Shown here piece by piece: positions 16,730 through 25,657 of a DNA stretch of 64,000 nucleotides; the first letter of the stretch is position 1; every line of letters begins with the position of its first letter. The notes beneath the pieces were generated by a model. The model was not told the DNA's origin, ran no database searches, and saw only the letters and a list, made by a program, of their open reading frames with translations. This DNA is from Gammaproteobacteria bacterium. Its GTDB lineage: Bacteria > Pseudomonadota > Gammaproteobacteria > Nitrococcales > Nitrococcaceae. A program made the position numbers and the translations under genes. The stretch lies in assembly GCA_030433275.1 (NCBI GenBank), contig JAUILK010000006.1:1-64000 (forward strand). The letters run 5' to 3'.

Positions 16730-17686
16730 TCAGCAGTCGACCCAATGTGAAAGATCCCTTTTCAGCAACTCCGATAGCTTCATGATCTCGCCGCGAAAAA
16801 TCTGTGCCAGCTCCTGGTGCATCCGTGAGTCGAGCTTCGGCCGTGGTTCGTTGATCGTGTTCCAATGCTGTAAGCGCTTTTGCGCTCGTTTGAGCGGCGA
16901 GCGCTTGCGTTCGCTTTTGGGAGCGTGCGGATGTATCCCCCCAACGAACAGGGCAGGCGGCCGTTTTACTAGACGTTGCAACCACCGGGACCGGTATCTG
17001 CGGTTGCTCCTTACCGGGGGGAATACGCTGCGGCCATCGTCCTCGGCGCCGATGAAGTTCAGCACTCGTTGGTAGGTGGCGGCGGGGTCGTTGATGAAAT
17101 CATCGAATACAATGACATGACAGCGTTGTTGGCCTGCGAGGTCGAAGAGCTGCTCCAGGTAGCTTCCCAGTCGACCGATCTCGGCATACTGGAGATGCCG
17201 CGGATCGCTGCAAGTGGAGGGTATCTGCAGACCTTGGGCGCGTAGACTCTGAAGCTGCCAGGCCTGACGGAAATCGCCGACGTCCTCTTGCAAAATATAG
17301 AGCAGGCGGGCGTGATATGACTGGAGCATAGCCATCGGTGAGCGCAGCATCACAATGAAACGCGCGTTTGGGTTGATCCGAAGGATATGCTCAATGGCGT
17401 CTTTCGAGTAAAGATACGATACGGAACCCTCACCGAGAATGCGCTTGTTTTCGCTGCAGTGGCTATAGAAGCGATCAATGTAGTCCCGTTGTAGATTTAA
17501 GGTATCCGAAGTGGCGAGGGGCGAGGTGAAGAAATGTGGCTCCTTGGGGCGCGCGAAGCATATTTGGGGGTGTTTGCTGAGATAACGGCTCATTGCGGTG
17601 GTTCCGCAACGGGGCGCGCCTACGATGAAAAATGTCGGTAGTATCCTGACGCGGTGGGCTGGAGGTTGACGATTAAGTGTTGCCAT
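16730..17686 (-). CDS. PAPS-dependent sulfotransferase family protein
   Basis: The 318-residue protein has the sulfotransferase 5'-phosphosulfate loop FIVGAPRCGTTAMSRYL (about residues 20-36). The 3'-phosphate-binding motif is MLRSPMAMLQSYHARL. Such enzymes move sulfate from PAPS to sugars or other acceptors; the acceptor here cannot be deduced. There is no signal peptide. It is a single-gene unit inserted between murU and lipB, with no PAPS synthesis or polysaccharide genes nearby, so it looks like an accessory acquisition. Confidence 0.85.
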   Translation of the reverse strand: MATLNRQPPAHRVRILPTFFIVGAPRCGTTAMSRYLSKHPQICFARPKEPHFFTSPLATSDTLNLQRDYIDRFYSHCSENKRILGEGSVSYLYSKDAIEHILRINPNARFIVMLRSPMAMLQSYHARLLYILQEDVGDFRQAWQLQSLRAQGLQIPSTCSDPRHLQYAEIGRLGSYLEQLFDLAGQQRCHVIVFDDFINDPAATYQRVLNFIGAEDDGRSVFPPVRSNRRYRSRWLQRLVKRPPALFVGGIHPHAPKSERKRSPLKRAQKRLQHWNTINEPRPKLDSRMHQELAQIFRGEIMKLSELLKRDLSHWVDC

Positions 17687-17860
17687 TACGATGAATCAAC
17701 CAATCTGTTGTGAGCAAGGTGGTTTTTCTGCCCTCACCGGCTTGTCGTCTGTAATACGCCGATTTATGCCAATTTATTTATTTGGAGCCGCCGGCTGCGG
17801 CTCGTAAATGGCAATCGCTGGACTTGGCCGTGGGGAGTAATACCTAGCATTCGTGGTGCG

Positions 17861-18553
17861 CTATGTAAAGTTATCGCTTGGTCGGCTTTTAACCGGGGCG
17901 GTGCGTGTCGCATCGAGCTCGCACGGCAGAATCTGTGCCATCATCCGCCCTATCGCCACCGGCGATAGCGTCACACCTTGCTCATAAAGATCCGTCACCG
18001 CCAGCCCTGAATAGCCGCAGGGATTGATTCGACTGAAAGGCTCCAGTTCCATCGCGACATTAAAGGCGAGGCCATGATAGGTACACCCCCGCCGCACCCG
18101 TAGGCCGACGGCCGCAATCTTGGCCTCGCCGACATAGACGCCAGGCGCCTCACGCCGGGCATGCGCCTCGACGCCTTGGCTGGCCAGGATGCGAATTACC
18201 GTATTTTCTAGCACCGAAACCATGCTCCGCACCCCGATGCCCCGGCGGGACAGGTCTATCAGGACGTAGGCCACCAATTGTCCCGGGCCATGGTAGGTTA
18301 CCTGGCCGCCCCGATCCACTGCCAGTATCGGAATCTCGCCTGGGGCGAGTACATGCCTATGCTTGCCGTTGACGCCGAGGGTGAAGACAGGTGGATGCTC
18401 GAGGAGCCACAATTCGTCTTCAGTGTCTGCTCCGCGTTTGGCCGTGAAGGACTGCATGGCGCGCCAGGTTGGTTCGTACTCTACCCGTCCGAGTTCGCGT
18501 ACGCGCAGTCTCGTATCTGGCAGCGCCGGCAACCAGCTTACCTCCATCATCAT
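17861..18553 (-). CDS. lipB: Octanoyltransferase LipB
   Basis: LipB transfers octanoyl from ACP to lipoyl domains. Hallmarks are [16 protein letters not shown], the catalytic Lys145 in [10 protein letters not shown] and Cys179 in [12 protein letters not shown]. The length is 230 residues. Three consecutive ATGs (18553, 18550, 18547) are possible starts. It follows dacA by 28 nt. The usual ybeD between them and lipA after it are both absent from this window. Confidence 0.96.
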   Translation of the reverse strand: MMMEVSWLPALPDTRLRVRELGRVEYEPTWRAMQSFTAKRGADTEDELWLLEHPPVFTLGVNGKHRHVLAPGEIPILAVDRGGQVTYHGPGQLVAYVLIDLSRRGIGVRSMVSVLENTVIRILASQGVEAHARREAPGVYVGEAKIAAVGLRVRRGCTYHGLAFNVAMELEPFSRINPCGYSGLAVTDLYEQGVTLSPVAIGRMMAQILPCELDATRTAPVKSRPSDNFT

Positions 18554-18581
18554 ACTGCTCTTGAGTATAGACGCCCTGGCC

Positions 18582-19736
18582 TTATTCGAGCATGAGCAAA
18601 ACTTCGTCTGTCATGCGCCGCCAGATGCTGCCTTCGGAGACGTCCTCGAGTGCCACGAGTGGTTCCGAGGAAATCGTCTGACCGTTCAGCTGCACCTTGA
18701 CTTTGCCGTGTTGCTCGCCACGCGTCACTGGCGCCATGAGTAGCTTGTCCACGCTCATGGAGGCCTTGAGGTTGTCATACTGCTGCTCGGGGATGGTCAC
18801 GAAAAGGTCATGGCTCAAGCCAAGCGGCAGCATCTCGGCCGCGCCTTTCCATACTCGGGTTTTGGTGAGGCTCTGGCCGGCCTGGTACAGGCGGTGGGTT
18901 TTAAAGAAGCGGAAGCCGTAGTTGAGCAGAGCCTGCGTGTTACTGAGCCGCGCCTGCTCACTGCCTGCGCCCATGACCACGGAGATCAAGCGCATGTTAT
19001 CGCGCTTCGCGCTGGAGGCAAGGCAATAACCCGCTGCTTCGGTGTGGCCGGTTTTGAGCCCATCCACGGAGGGATCGCGCCAGAGTAGTTTGTTTCGATT
19101 ATATTGTTCGATTCCGTTGTAGGTGTATTTTTTCTCGGCGAACATGGCGTGGTATTGGGGGAAGTCACGCATGAGTGCCTGCGCGAGAAGGGCGGTGTCA
19201 TGCGCCGTCGTATAGTGTTTCGGGCTCGGTAATCCGGTGGCGTTGATGTAGTGGGTGTGTTTCATACCCAAAGTGCGGGCATATTGGTTCATGACCTGTG
19301 CGAAGGTCGATTCGTCGCCGGCTACGTGCTCCGCTAGCGCCACGCTGGCGTCGTTGCCAGACTGCACGATCATACCCTGGAGCAACGCTTTGACTGGGAC
19401 TTTGTCGCCGACTTCGATGAACATGCGCGAACCGGGCTCGCGCCACGCCTTTTCGCTCACGGTGACGTGATCGTCTATGGCAATGTGCTTAGACTTTAGC
19501 TCACTGAAGACCACATAAGCGGTCATCATCTTGGTCAGGCTTGCCGGATCGTGACGTTTGTCGACGTTGACGTCGACCAGTATTCGATTGCTGTCGTAGT
19601 CCATTAGGATATAGCTGTCGGCGCCTAGGGAGGGTGGCGATGGAACGGGGATGGTTTGTGGCGGTGGCGTGGCGGCAGCGACGATCAGCGTTGAGCTGAG
19701 TGCGATTAGGATGATCAATAACCTGATGGCCTGCAT
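18582..19736 (-). CDS. dacA: D-alanyl-D-alanine carboxypeptidase (PBP5/6 type, DacA/DacC)
   Basis: This is a periplasmic DD-carboxypeptidase that trims the terminal D-Ala of murein pentapeptides. An N-terminal signal peptide precedes the active-site SLTK (residues 66-69). The SGN motif is in [14 protein letters not shown], and KTG is in [13 protein letters not shown]. The C-terminal PBP5-type domain and a terminal amphipathic segment ([15 protein letters not shown]) suit membrane anchoring. The length is 384 residues. It lies in the mltB-rlpA-dacA-lipB series typical of gammaproteobacteria. Confidence 0.95.
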   Translation of the reverse strand: MQAIRLLIILIALSSTLIVAAATPPPQTIPVPSPPSLGADSYILMDYDSNRILVDVNVDKRHDPASLTKMMTAYVVFSELKSKHIAIDDHVTVSEKAWREPGSRMFIEVGDKVPVKALLQGMIVQSGNDASVALAEHVAGDESTFAQVMNQYARTLGMKHTHYINATGLPSPKHYTTAHDTALLAQALMRDFPQYHAMFAEKKYTYNGIEQYNRNKLLWRDPSVDGLKTGHTEAAGYCLASSAKRDNMRLISVVMGAGSEQARLSNTQALLNYGFRFFKTHRLYQAGQSLTKTRVWKGAAEMLPLGLSHDLFVTIPEQQYDNLKASMSVDKLLMAPVTRGEQHGKVKVQLNGQTISSEPLVALEDVSEGSIWRRMTDEVLLMLE

Positions 19737-19879
19737 AACTTGGTTCGCTGTGTGGAGGTTGCTCGAAGGTTCGTTTGTTGTTTAGTCCGGCTCTTTGGTC
19801 CGCAGTGATTGGTATTGAGTGAAGATCCACCGGTTCAGCCCGGTTTTTGGGATTCCTAAGCAAAGACCGTATTCAGCAA

Positions 19880-19913
19880 TAAGTTGTCGGGCTGCGCTAG
19901 CGGATACAACTTA
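19880..19913. repeat. 8-bp inverted repeat between rlpA and dacA
   Basis: TAAGTTGT and ACAACTTA are perfect complements separated by 18 nt, in the 215-bp gap between rlpA and dacA. The gap may hold a dacA promoter; the dyad could be an attenuator after rlpA or an operator. No T run follows. Confidence 0.4.
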
Positions 19914-19951
19914 ACCGTCGTCGCAGCGTGGCGCCGATGATCGAATCGAGG

Positions 19952-20731
19952 CTAGGGAGAATCGATCATGTGTGCATCGTTGACACCGTAGTTTGCCAAT
20001 TGGCGGGCAAGGCGGCTGGCCGCTTTTCGGCTGCGCAATGGACCGAGTCTTACCCGGTAGTATTTGTTCCGTCCGCGCTGAATGGGTTCCACTCGTACCG
20101 GAGCTGTGAGTGGCCCGGTCTCGAGTTTCCCTTGCAGCCGATAGGCGTTTGCTTGATCAGCAAATGCGCCCGCCTGGACATAAAATACCGCATTGCGGTC
20201 GGCGTCAATGACACTCGCGGAAGAGATCGCAGGTGTCGGAACAGTGACGTTTGGGCGCCGATTATTCGTCTGTGCTGGCTTGGCGTTTAAGGCGCGGACC
20301 TCCACCATCGCGATGCCCTCATTGAGCATGCCGAGCTGCCTGGCCGCCGCATAGGAAAGATCGATGATGCGATTACGTACGAATGGACCTCGATCATTTA
20401 TGCGCACTATCGCGTGCCGCCCGTTTGTCAAATTGGTTACTTCGATCCGGCTGGGGATGGGTAAGCGCTTATGCGCGGCCGTCATGGCATACATGTTATA
20501 AAGCTCGCCACTGGAGGTGCGTCGGCCGTGAAATTTGCGGCCATACCAGGAAGCAATGCCGTGTTGGACAAAGCCATCGGCGCTACGCAGGACATGGTAG
20601 CGTTGGCCGTGCACCACGTAGCTGTTTGCTTTGGCGCTCGAACGGCTCAAGCCGTTTTCAGGGTTGACGCTGCAGCCGGTGGTTGCTAAACCGAAGAACA
20701 AAACGGTCAACCAGCGCGGCAGTGGTGTCAT
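19952..20731 (-). CDS. rlpA: Septal-ring lytic transglycosylase RlpA with SPOR domain
   Basis: RlpA cleaves peptide-poor glycan at the septum. The N-terminus has a hydrophobic stretch and a Cys (ATTGC) resembling a lipobox, though with Thr at -3. The double-psi barrel carries GIASWYGRKFHGRRTSSGE and RINDRGPF. A C-terminal SPOR domain (VFYVQAGAFADQANAYRL to YRVRLGPLRSRKAASRLA) recruits it to denuded septal murein. The length is 259 residues. The start overlaps the mltB stop by 4 nt (ATGA). Confidence 0.94.
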   Translation of the reverse strand: MTPLPRWLTVLFFGLATTGCSVNPENGLSRSSAKANSYVVHGQRYHVLRSADGFVQHGIASWYGRKFHGRRTSSGELYNMYAMTAAHKRLPIPSRIEVTNLTNGRHAIVRINDRGPFVRNRIIDLSYAAARQLGMLNEGIAMVEVRALNAKPAQTNNRRPNVTVPTPAISSASVIDADRNAVFYVQAGAFADQANAYRLQGKLETGPLTAPVRVEPIQRGRNKYYRVRLGPLRSRKAASRLARQLANYGVNDAHMIDSP

Positions 20732-21741
20732 CGGTCTGCCCCATACCGTTGGCTGATTGCCCGGCTCAATTGGTAAACGGCCATGGCATAGAGCGCACTG
20801 TGGTTATAACGCGTGATGACATAGAAATTGGGTAGTCCAACCCAGTATTGGGGTCTCTCCTTCTCCTCAAGAATCACCAGGCCTGCCGGCTGCTTGGCGG
20901 GAAGTGTGTGCTTGGGAACCACCCCACGTTTGCGCAGCTCAGCCACGCTGCTATCGGCCTTCAGTTGCGACGCGGCTTGGCGATCCTGGAACTCAGCGGC
21001 CACACTCGCCGGTACGGCCACGCTCTCGTCGCGCCGCCAACCATGTGCCTTGAAGTAGTTGGCCACGCTGCCGATGGCGTCCTCGGGCTGATCCCACAGG
21101 TCGCGGTGGCCGTCGCGGTTGAAATCAACAGCATATACACGATAGCTGCTGCTGATGAACTGCGGTATGCCCATGGCTCCGGCATAGGAACCTTCGGGCT
21201 GGAGCGGGTCGAAGCCTTCTTCCCGGGAGAGCAACAGATATTGTTCCAACTCGCTTCGGAAGAATTCGCTGCGCGGTGGATAATCGAAGGAGAGTGTGCG
21301 CAGAGCGTCGATAACCCGGTGTTTGCCACGGTAGCGACCATAACGGGTTTCAACGCCGAGGATGGCGACAATGATCTGGGGGGGGACTCCGTACTGCTGC
21401 GCGGCCCGCTCGAGCACAACTCGGTTTTGCTCCCAGAAGGTCACACCCTGACGAATTCTGGATTGCTGCAGAAAAATCGGGCGGTAACGGTACCAGGGCA
21501 GCGCTTCCGCCGGCTTGGCGATCGCAGCCAGGATGTCATCCTGGCGCGCGCTTTGTGCAAGCAGATGCTCGATTTTCCGAGCATCGAAGCCATGTCGGCT
21601 AGCCATCTGCTCGGCGAAGCGTTCGAAGGCTTTGTTATCCGAGGTGTTTGTGCCGGCCTGGGCGATGCTGACCAGCATCGCCCAGATCAGCAGGGATAAA
21701 AACCCGTTCAGGGTGTGCGGATAGTATTTTATTATCGGCAA
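20728..21741 (-). CDS. mltB: Lytic murein transglycosylase B (MltB family)
   Basis: MltB-family enzymes cleave the MurNAc-GlcNAc bond, giving anhydromuropeptides. The catalytic Glu is in AILGVETRYGRYRG, and AGAMGIPQFISSSYR is also conserved. The TTG start at 21741 is well supported by AAGGAG with 7 nt spacing. The N-terminus is a cleavable signal peptide (ending SIAQA) with no lipobox Cys, so the product should be soluble in the periplasm, unlike E. coli MltB. The length is 337 residues. A G8 tract (21378-21385 on the plus strand) lies within the gene. Confidence 0.94.
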   Translation of the reverse strand: MPIIKYYPHTLNGFLSLLIWAMLVSIAQAGTNTSDNKAFERFAEQMASRHGFDARKIEHLLAQSARQDDILAAIAKPAEALPWYRYRPIFLQQSRIRQGVTFWEQNRVVLERAAQQYGVPPQIIVAILGVETRYGRYRGKHRVIDALRTLSFDYPPRSEFFRSELEQYLLLSREEGFDPLQPEGSYAGAMGIPQFISSSYRVYAVDFNRDGHRDLWDQPEDAIGSVANYFKAHGWRRDESVAVPASVAAEFQDRQAASQLKADSSVAELRKRGVVPKHTLPAKQPAGLVILEEKERPQYWVGLPNFYVITRYNHSALYAMAVYQLSRAISQRYGADR

Positions 21742-21896
21742 ATCTGTTCTCCTTGCCGCATGACCACCCTGGGTTGCGCAACGAAGGGCAACCCTCGCCG
21801 TGTCGGCTTGCTACGCTGAGTACAGTAGCATCGAGCCCGTCGCTCTGACTGATATCGCTGCAATTCCAGATTGCCCTCTCGATACCCTGCGCCGGC

Positions 21897-23042
21897 TCAC
21901 GACACCCACAGACGCCGATGCGTATGTATGGACATGAGCATACCGAAGGCAGCGAGTAGGGTCACCATGGAGGTTCCGCCATAGCTGATCATTGGCAGTG
22001 GCAGTCCTACCACGGGCAGCAATCCCGATACCATGCCAATGTTCACAAAGAAATAGATGAAGAAGGTCAGGACAATATTGCCGGCCAGTAGTCGGCCATA
22101 ATTGTTCTGGGCATGCGAGGCGATATGCAGGCCGCGGGCAATTACCATGAAATAGAGTGCCAGTAATAGAATGACACCGATGAGCCCGAACTCTTCGGCG
22201 AGCACGGCAAAGACGAAATCGGTGTGTTGCTCCGGTAAGAAGCTTAGATGCGCTTGGGTTCCGTTAAGCCAGCCTTTGCCGTACAGGCCGCCCGAGCCGA
22301 TAGCGATTTTCGATTGGATGATGTGGTAGCCGGTGCCGAGGGGATCGCGTGTCGGGTCAAGGAAGGTTAAGACCCGCTCGCGTTGATAATCGTGTAGGAA
22401 GCAAAACCATAACAAGGGGGCGCTCGCTGCTACGGTAATGATCATGGTGAAAATCATCCACCAGGCAAGTCCGGCCAGGAAGAGTACGGAAAGGCCGGAT
22501 AAGGATACCAGCAAAGCGGTGCCGAGATCGGGTTCGATGGCGATGATTCCTGCCGGTACGAAGATGAGGAGCAGGCTAATAGCGAGACGACCCCAATGCG
22601 GGGGTAACGCCCTGGCGCCGAGAACCGCGCTCAGTACCATGGGCAAGGCGAGTTTCATCATTTCCGAGGGCTGAAAGCGCGCCACTCCCAGATCCAGCCA
22701 GCGCTTGGCTCCGCCTCCGGCGGTTCCGAACAGGAGCACGCTGAGTAGTAGCAGCAGGCTAAATCCATAGAACCAGGGCGCCCAGTACCGCAGCTGTCTC
22801 GGGGGTATTTGCGCGATCGTAAACAGTACGCCGAACGCGATGCCTAGCCTTATCAATTGCTTGTCGACTTGGTCGATCTGCGCACCAAACGCACTGTAGA
22901 GGACGATCAGGCCAAAGGCCGAGAGCAGCAGCAGCGGCGTCAACAAGGTCAGATCGACATGTAGGCGGCGTTGGATGAACGAGAGCTGCGTGGTGGTCAC
23001 GCCCGAATTGGTAGGGTTGAAGCGCACGTTAGGGCCTGTCAA
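21897..23042 (-). CDS. mrdB: Rod-shape peptidoglycan glycosyltransferase RodA (MrdB)
   Basis: RodA is the SEDS-family glycan polymerase that works with PBP2 in the elongasome. The protein has about ten membrane helices. SEDS signatures include KRWLDLGVARFQPSEMMKL, AIGSGGLYGKGWLNG, FLPEQHTDFVFAV and PVVGLPLPMISYGG. The start is uncertain: TTG 23042, or GTG 23027 preceded by CAGG. A 268-bp gap separates it from mrdA, unusual for this pair. Confidence 0.95.
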   Translation of the reverse strand: MTGPNVRFNPTNSGVTTTQLSFIQRRLHVDLTLLTPLLLLSAFGLIVLYSAFGAQIDQVDKQLIRLGIAFGVLFTIAQIPPRQLRYWAPWFYGFSLLLLLSVLLFGTAGGGAKRWLDLGVARFQPSEMMKLALPMVLSAVLGARALPPHWGRLAISLLLIFVPAGIIAIEPDLGTALLVSLSGLSVLFLAGLAWWMIFTMIITVAASAPLLWFCFLHDYQRERVLTFLDPTRDPLGTGYHIIQSKIAIGSGGLYGKGWLNGTQAHLSFLPEQHTDFVFAVLAEEFGLIGVILLLALYFMVIARGLHIASHAQNNYGRLLAGNIVLTFFIYFFVNIGMVSGLLPVVGLPLPMISYGGTSMVTLLAAFGMLMSIHTHRRLWVS

Positions 23043-23310
23043 TCACTCGTGACGCCGCACCGGCAGCCATTTTTTCGCAAGATACGCCGTTGCGAGCGCC
23101 ATATAGCCCGCTGCATAAGCGAACTATAACGCAGAATTTCGGAAAAATGGTCTCGGCCTTTCGGATGGCGCCCAAAATTCGGCCATCCGGTGTTGCTCGT
23201 CTTCCATTTGGAACAGCCAAACTTTTCTCCTCGCGCTTTGGATGACCGCATTTTGGTCCGTCAGGCGATGCTGGGTGTGATGGTTAACAAGGCTCTATGG
23301 CGTCTTCCAG
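23043..23310. other. 268-bp spacer between mrdA and mrdB
   Basis: mrdA and mrdB are normally adjacent. This spacer has short minus-strand frames, none of which I recognise. One reads about 27 residues, meets a TAG and continues with a hydrophobic stretch (FAYAAGYMALATAYLA), suggesting a decayed small membrane protein. No clear transposon ends are visible. Confidence 0.4.
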
Positions 23311-25161
23311 TCAGCCGGTAAGCCAGGCATCCATTATTTGTCGGGCGATCGGTCCTGCCACGGCACCTCCGCTGCCACCGTTTTCTACTACCACGGCAAT
23401 CGCGATGCATGGATCGCTGATCGGAGCGAATGCGATAAACAGTGCATGGTCATGTAAATGCTTGGATAGGGCGTTGTCTCCGGTGTGCTCTTCGGCGGCA
23501 TGATCCAGGCCGAAGACCTGCGCGGTTCCGGTTTTCCCGGCAATGACATAGTTCGCTCCTTCGCCCACGCGGTGGGCGGTGCCATGGCGGGCGTTGACTA
23601 CTGCTACCATGGCCTCCTTGACCCGCTCCCAATGCTCGGGCGCTTTTAACGCAAGTGCCGCTCTCGGGGGGTGCGGCAAAGGTAAAGGGCTGAGTGTGTT
23701 TTGACCAGGCGCGCGGGAGGCGCGCCCGAGATGTGGAACAATTGGTCGGCCGCGATTGGCGAGCAGCGCGCTCGCGTAGGCGAGCTGTAGAGGTGTCACC
23801 AGCAAAAACCCCTGCCCGATACCGGTAATGACTGTTTCACCGGGGTACCAGGGCTCACCCTTGGCTCGGCGTTTCCAGCGCCTCGAGGGGAGAAGTCCAG
23901 GGAGCTCGCCGTTTAGGTCGATCCCGGTCGACTGGCCGAAGCCGAATCGCGCCAGCGCATCATGGATAGCATCTATACCAAGATCATAGGCAAGCTTGTA
24001 GAAATAAACGTCGCAGGATTGGGCGATTGCCTGCTTAAAATTCATCCGGCCATGCCCCCAACGCTTCCAGTCATACCAACGGTAACTGCTGCCGGAGAGG
24101 CTGAAGTGGCCGGGGCAATAGATCGTGTCATGAGCCTGACGCACCCCCGTTTCGAGGCCAGCCAGGCCGACGAACGGTTTGATCGTCGATCCAGGGGGGT
24201 ACTGGCCGCGCAGGCTGCGGTTGAACAGCGGTTTATCCCGATTGGTTTGTAAGTGCTTGTAGTCCTCCAGGCTGATCCCGTTTACGAACAGATTTGGGTC
24301 GTAGGTTGGCTTACTGACCAAGGCGAGAATCTCGCCGTTGCGGGGGTCCAGCGCCACCACGGCGCCGCTGTGGTTACCCAGCGCGTTTTCTGCGATCCTT
24401 TGTAGACGTAAATCTAGCGTAAGATAGAGATCTCGTCCTGGTGTCGGGGCACGGTGTGAGAGCGTTCGAATGATTCGACCCAGCGCGCTCGTCTCCTGAT
24501 GCTCCAGTCCGGCCGTACCATGCAGCAAAAGCTCGTAGTAGCGCTCGATCCCGGTCTTGCCGATGTGGCTGCTGGGTTGGTACTGGGTGGGATCGGCTTG
24601 GCCGAGCTCGCGCTCGTTGATTCGCCCGACGTAGCCGAGGGCGTGTACGGCAATTTCCCCCTGCGGATAGTAGCGGGTCAAGCGTGCCTTAACCTCTACG
24701 CCAGGGAATCGTTGGCGGTTTACTGCGAAACGCGCCACTTCGACTTCGGGGAGCTCGAACTTGAGCGGAATTTCCTGAAACGACGGTGATTGCTCGAGCA
24801 GCGCTTGGAAGCGCTCCAGATCGGTCGGGCGTAATTTCACCAAACGGGTAAGGTCAGTCAGAGTGGCGTGCAGATTCTTCACCTGCTCAGGGACCAGCAC
24901 CAGGCGGAAAGATGGCCGATTTTCAGCAAGCAGCATGCCGTTGCGGTCGTAAATCAGCCCCCGGGACGGTGGTATAGCCTGCAAACGCAGCCGGTTGTCC
25001 TTCGAGAGGGTGGTATAGTGTTGGTGGTTGAATATCTGGAGGTAGCTAAGCCGGCTGATAAGGCCGCAGGCGAGCACTAACATGCCGAGCAGTGTAACGG
25101 CTAGGCGGCGGCGTATGATGCCGATATCGTGGGCATGATCGTTAAGGTGTGACCAAGGCAT
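23311..25161 (-). CDS. mrdA: Peptidoglycan DD-transpeptidase PBP2 (MrdA)
   Basis: PBP2 cross-links new murein in the elongasome. It has an N-terminal membrane anchor (residues 20-40), a pedestal dimerisation domain and the transpeptidase domain. The active-site motifs are GSTIKPF, SCDVYFYK and GKTGTAQVFG. The length is 616 residues. It starts 7 nt after mreD and belongs to the mreBCD-mrdAB run. Confidence 0.97.
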   Translation of the reverse strand: MPWSHLNDHAHDIGIIRRRLAVTLLGMLVLACGLISRLSYLQIFNHQHYTTLSKDNRLRLQAIPPSRGLIYDRNGMLLAENRPSFRLVLVPEQVKNLHATLTDLTRLVKLRPTDLERFQALLEQSPSFQEIPLKFELPEVEVARFAVNRQRFPGVEVKARLTRYYPQGEIAVHALGYVGRINERELGQADPTQYQPSSHIGKTGIERYYELLLHGTAGLEHQETSALGRIIRTLSHRAPTPGRDLYLTLDLRLQRIAENALGNHSGAVVALDPRNGEILALVSKPTYDPNLFVNGISLEDYKHLQTNRDKPLFNRSLRGQYPPGSTIKPFVGLAGLETGVRQAHDTIYCPGHFSLSGSSYRWYDWKRWGHGRMNFKQAIAQSCDVYFYKLAYDLGIDAIHDALARFGFGQSTGIDLNGELPGLLPSRRWKRRAKGEPWYPGETVITGIGQGFLLVTPLQLAYASALLANRGRPIVPHLGRASRAPGQNTLSPLPLPHPPRAALALKAPEHWERVKEAMVAVVNARHGTAHRVGEGANYVIAGKTGTAQVFGLDHAAEEHTGDNALSKHLHDHALFIAFAPISDPCIAIAVVVENGGSGGAVAGPIARQIMDAWLTG

Positions 25162-25168
25162 AGTAGCT

Positions 25169-25657
25169 CTACTGCACTTGGAAGCGGCGGCGAATCGCGC
25201 GCAGACCGAGGAATAGAGGTGGCCAGAGCGCGGTACCCGTCAGCGCCGGCAGCCAGTATTGCCAATCGGCGTCCGGGTGACCACTCAATCCCCGGACCCA
25301 AAGCAAAATCAACTGTATGACCAGCAGCAACAGCAGCGTACTCAGAGCCTGTTGCCACAGTGGAAAGACGCGAATCCGCTGATGCAGTTTGAGTGTGAGG
25401 AAAGCGGCAATACCGAAGGCGAGCGCATGCGATCCAAGCAGGAATCCTTGCAGTACATCCTGCAGAAGTCCGACGGTCCATGCCACGGTGACCCCGACCC
25501 GTTGGGGCAGTGCCATACACCAATAGATAAGAATCAGAGCGGTCCATTCGGGGCGCAGTGATTTTGCCCACATCGGCAATGGTAGGACAGTCAAAACCAA
25601 ACCCGCCAGCAGGCTCGACAGGATGATTCGAGCAGCCGAGTGCACTCGCACGCTCAC
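25169..25657 (-). CDS. mreD: Rod shape-determining protein MreD
   Basis: MreD is an integral inner-membrane protein of the elongasome. The 162 residues are almost entirely hydrophobic, with about five helices and the family signature LLQDVLQGFLLGSHALAF. The GTG start overlaps the mreC stop by 4 nt (GTGA). Confidence 0.93.
   Translation of the reverse strand: MSVRVHSAARIILSSLLAGLVLTVLPLPMWAKSLRPEWTALILIYWCMALPQRVGVTVAWTVGLLQDVLQGFLLGSHALAFGIAAFLTLKLHQRIRVFPLWQQALSTLLLLLVIQLILLWVRGLSGHPDADWQYWLPALTGTALWPPLFLGLRAIRRRFQVQ

Noticed and set aside
20848-21699. A 283-codon plus-strand frame opposite mltB
   Set aside because: Shadow of mltB, whose catalytic motifs and strong ribosome-binding site are on the other strand.
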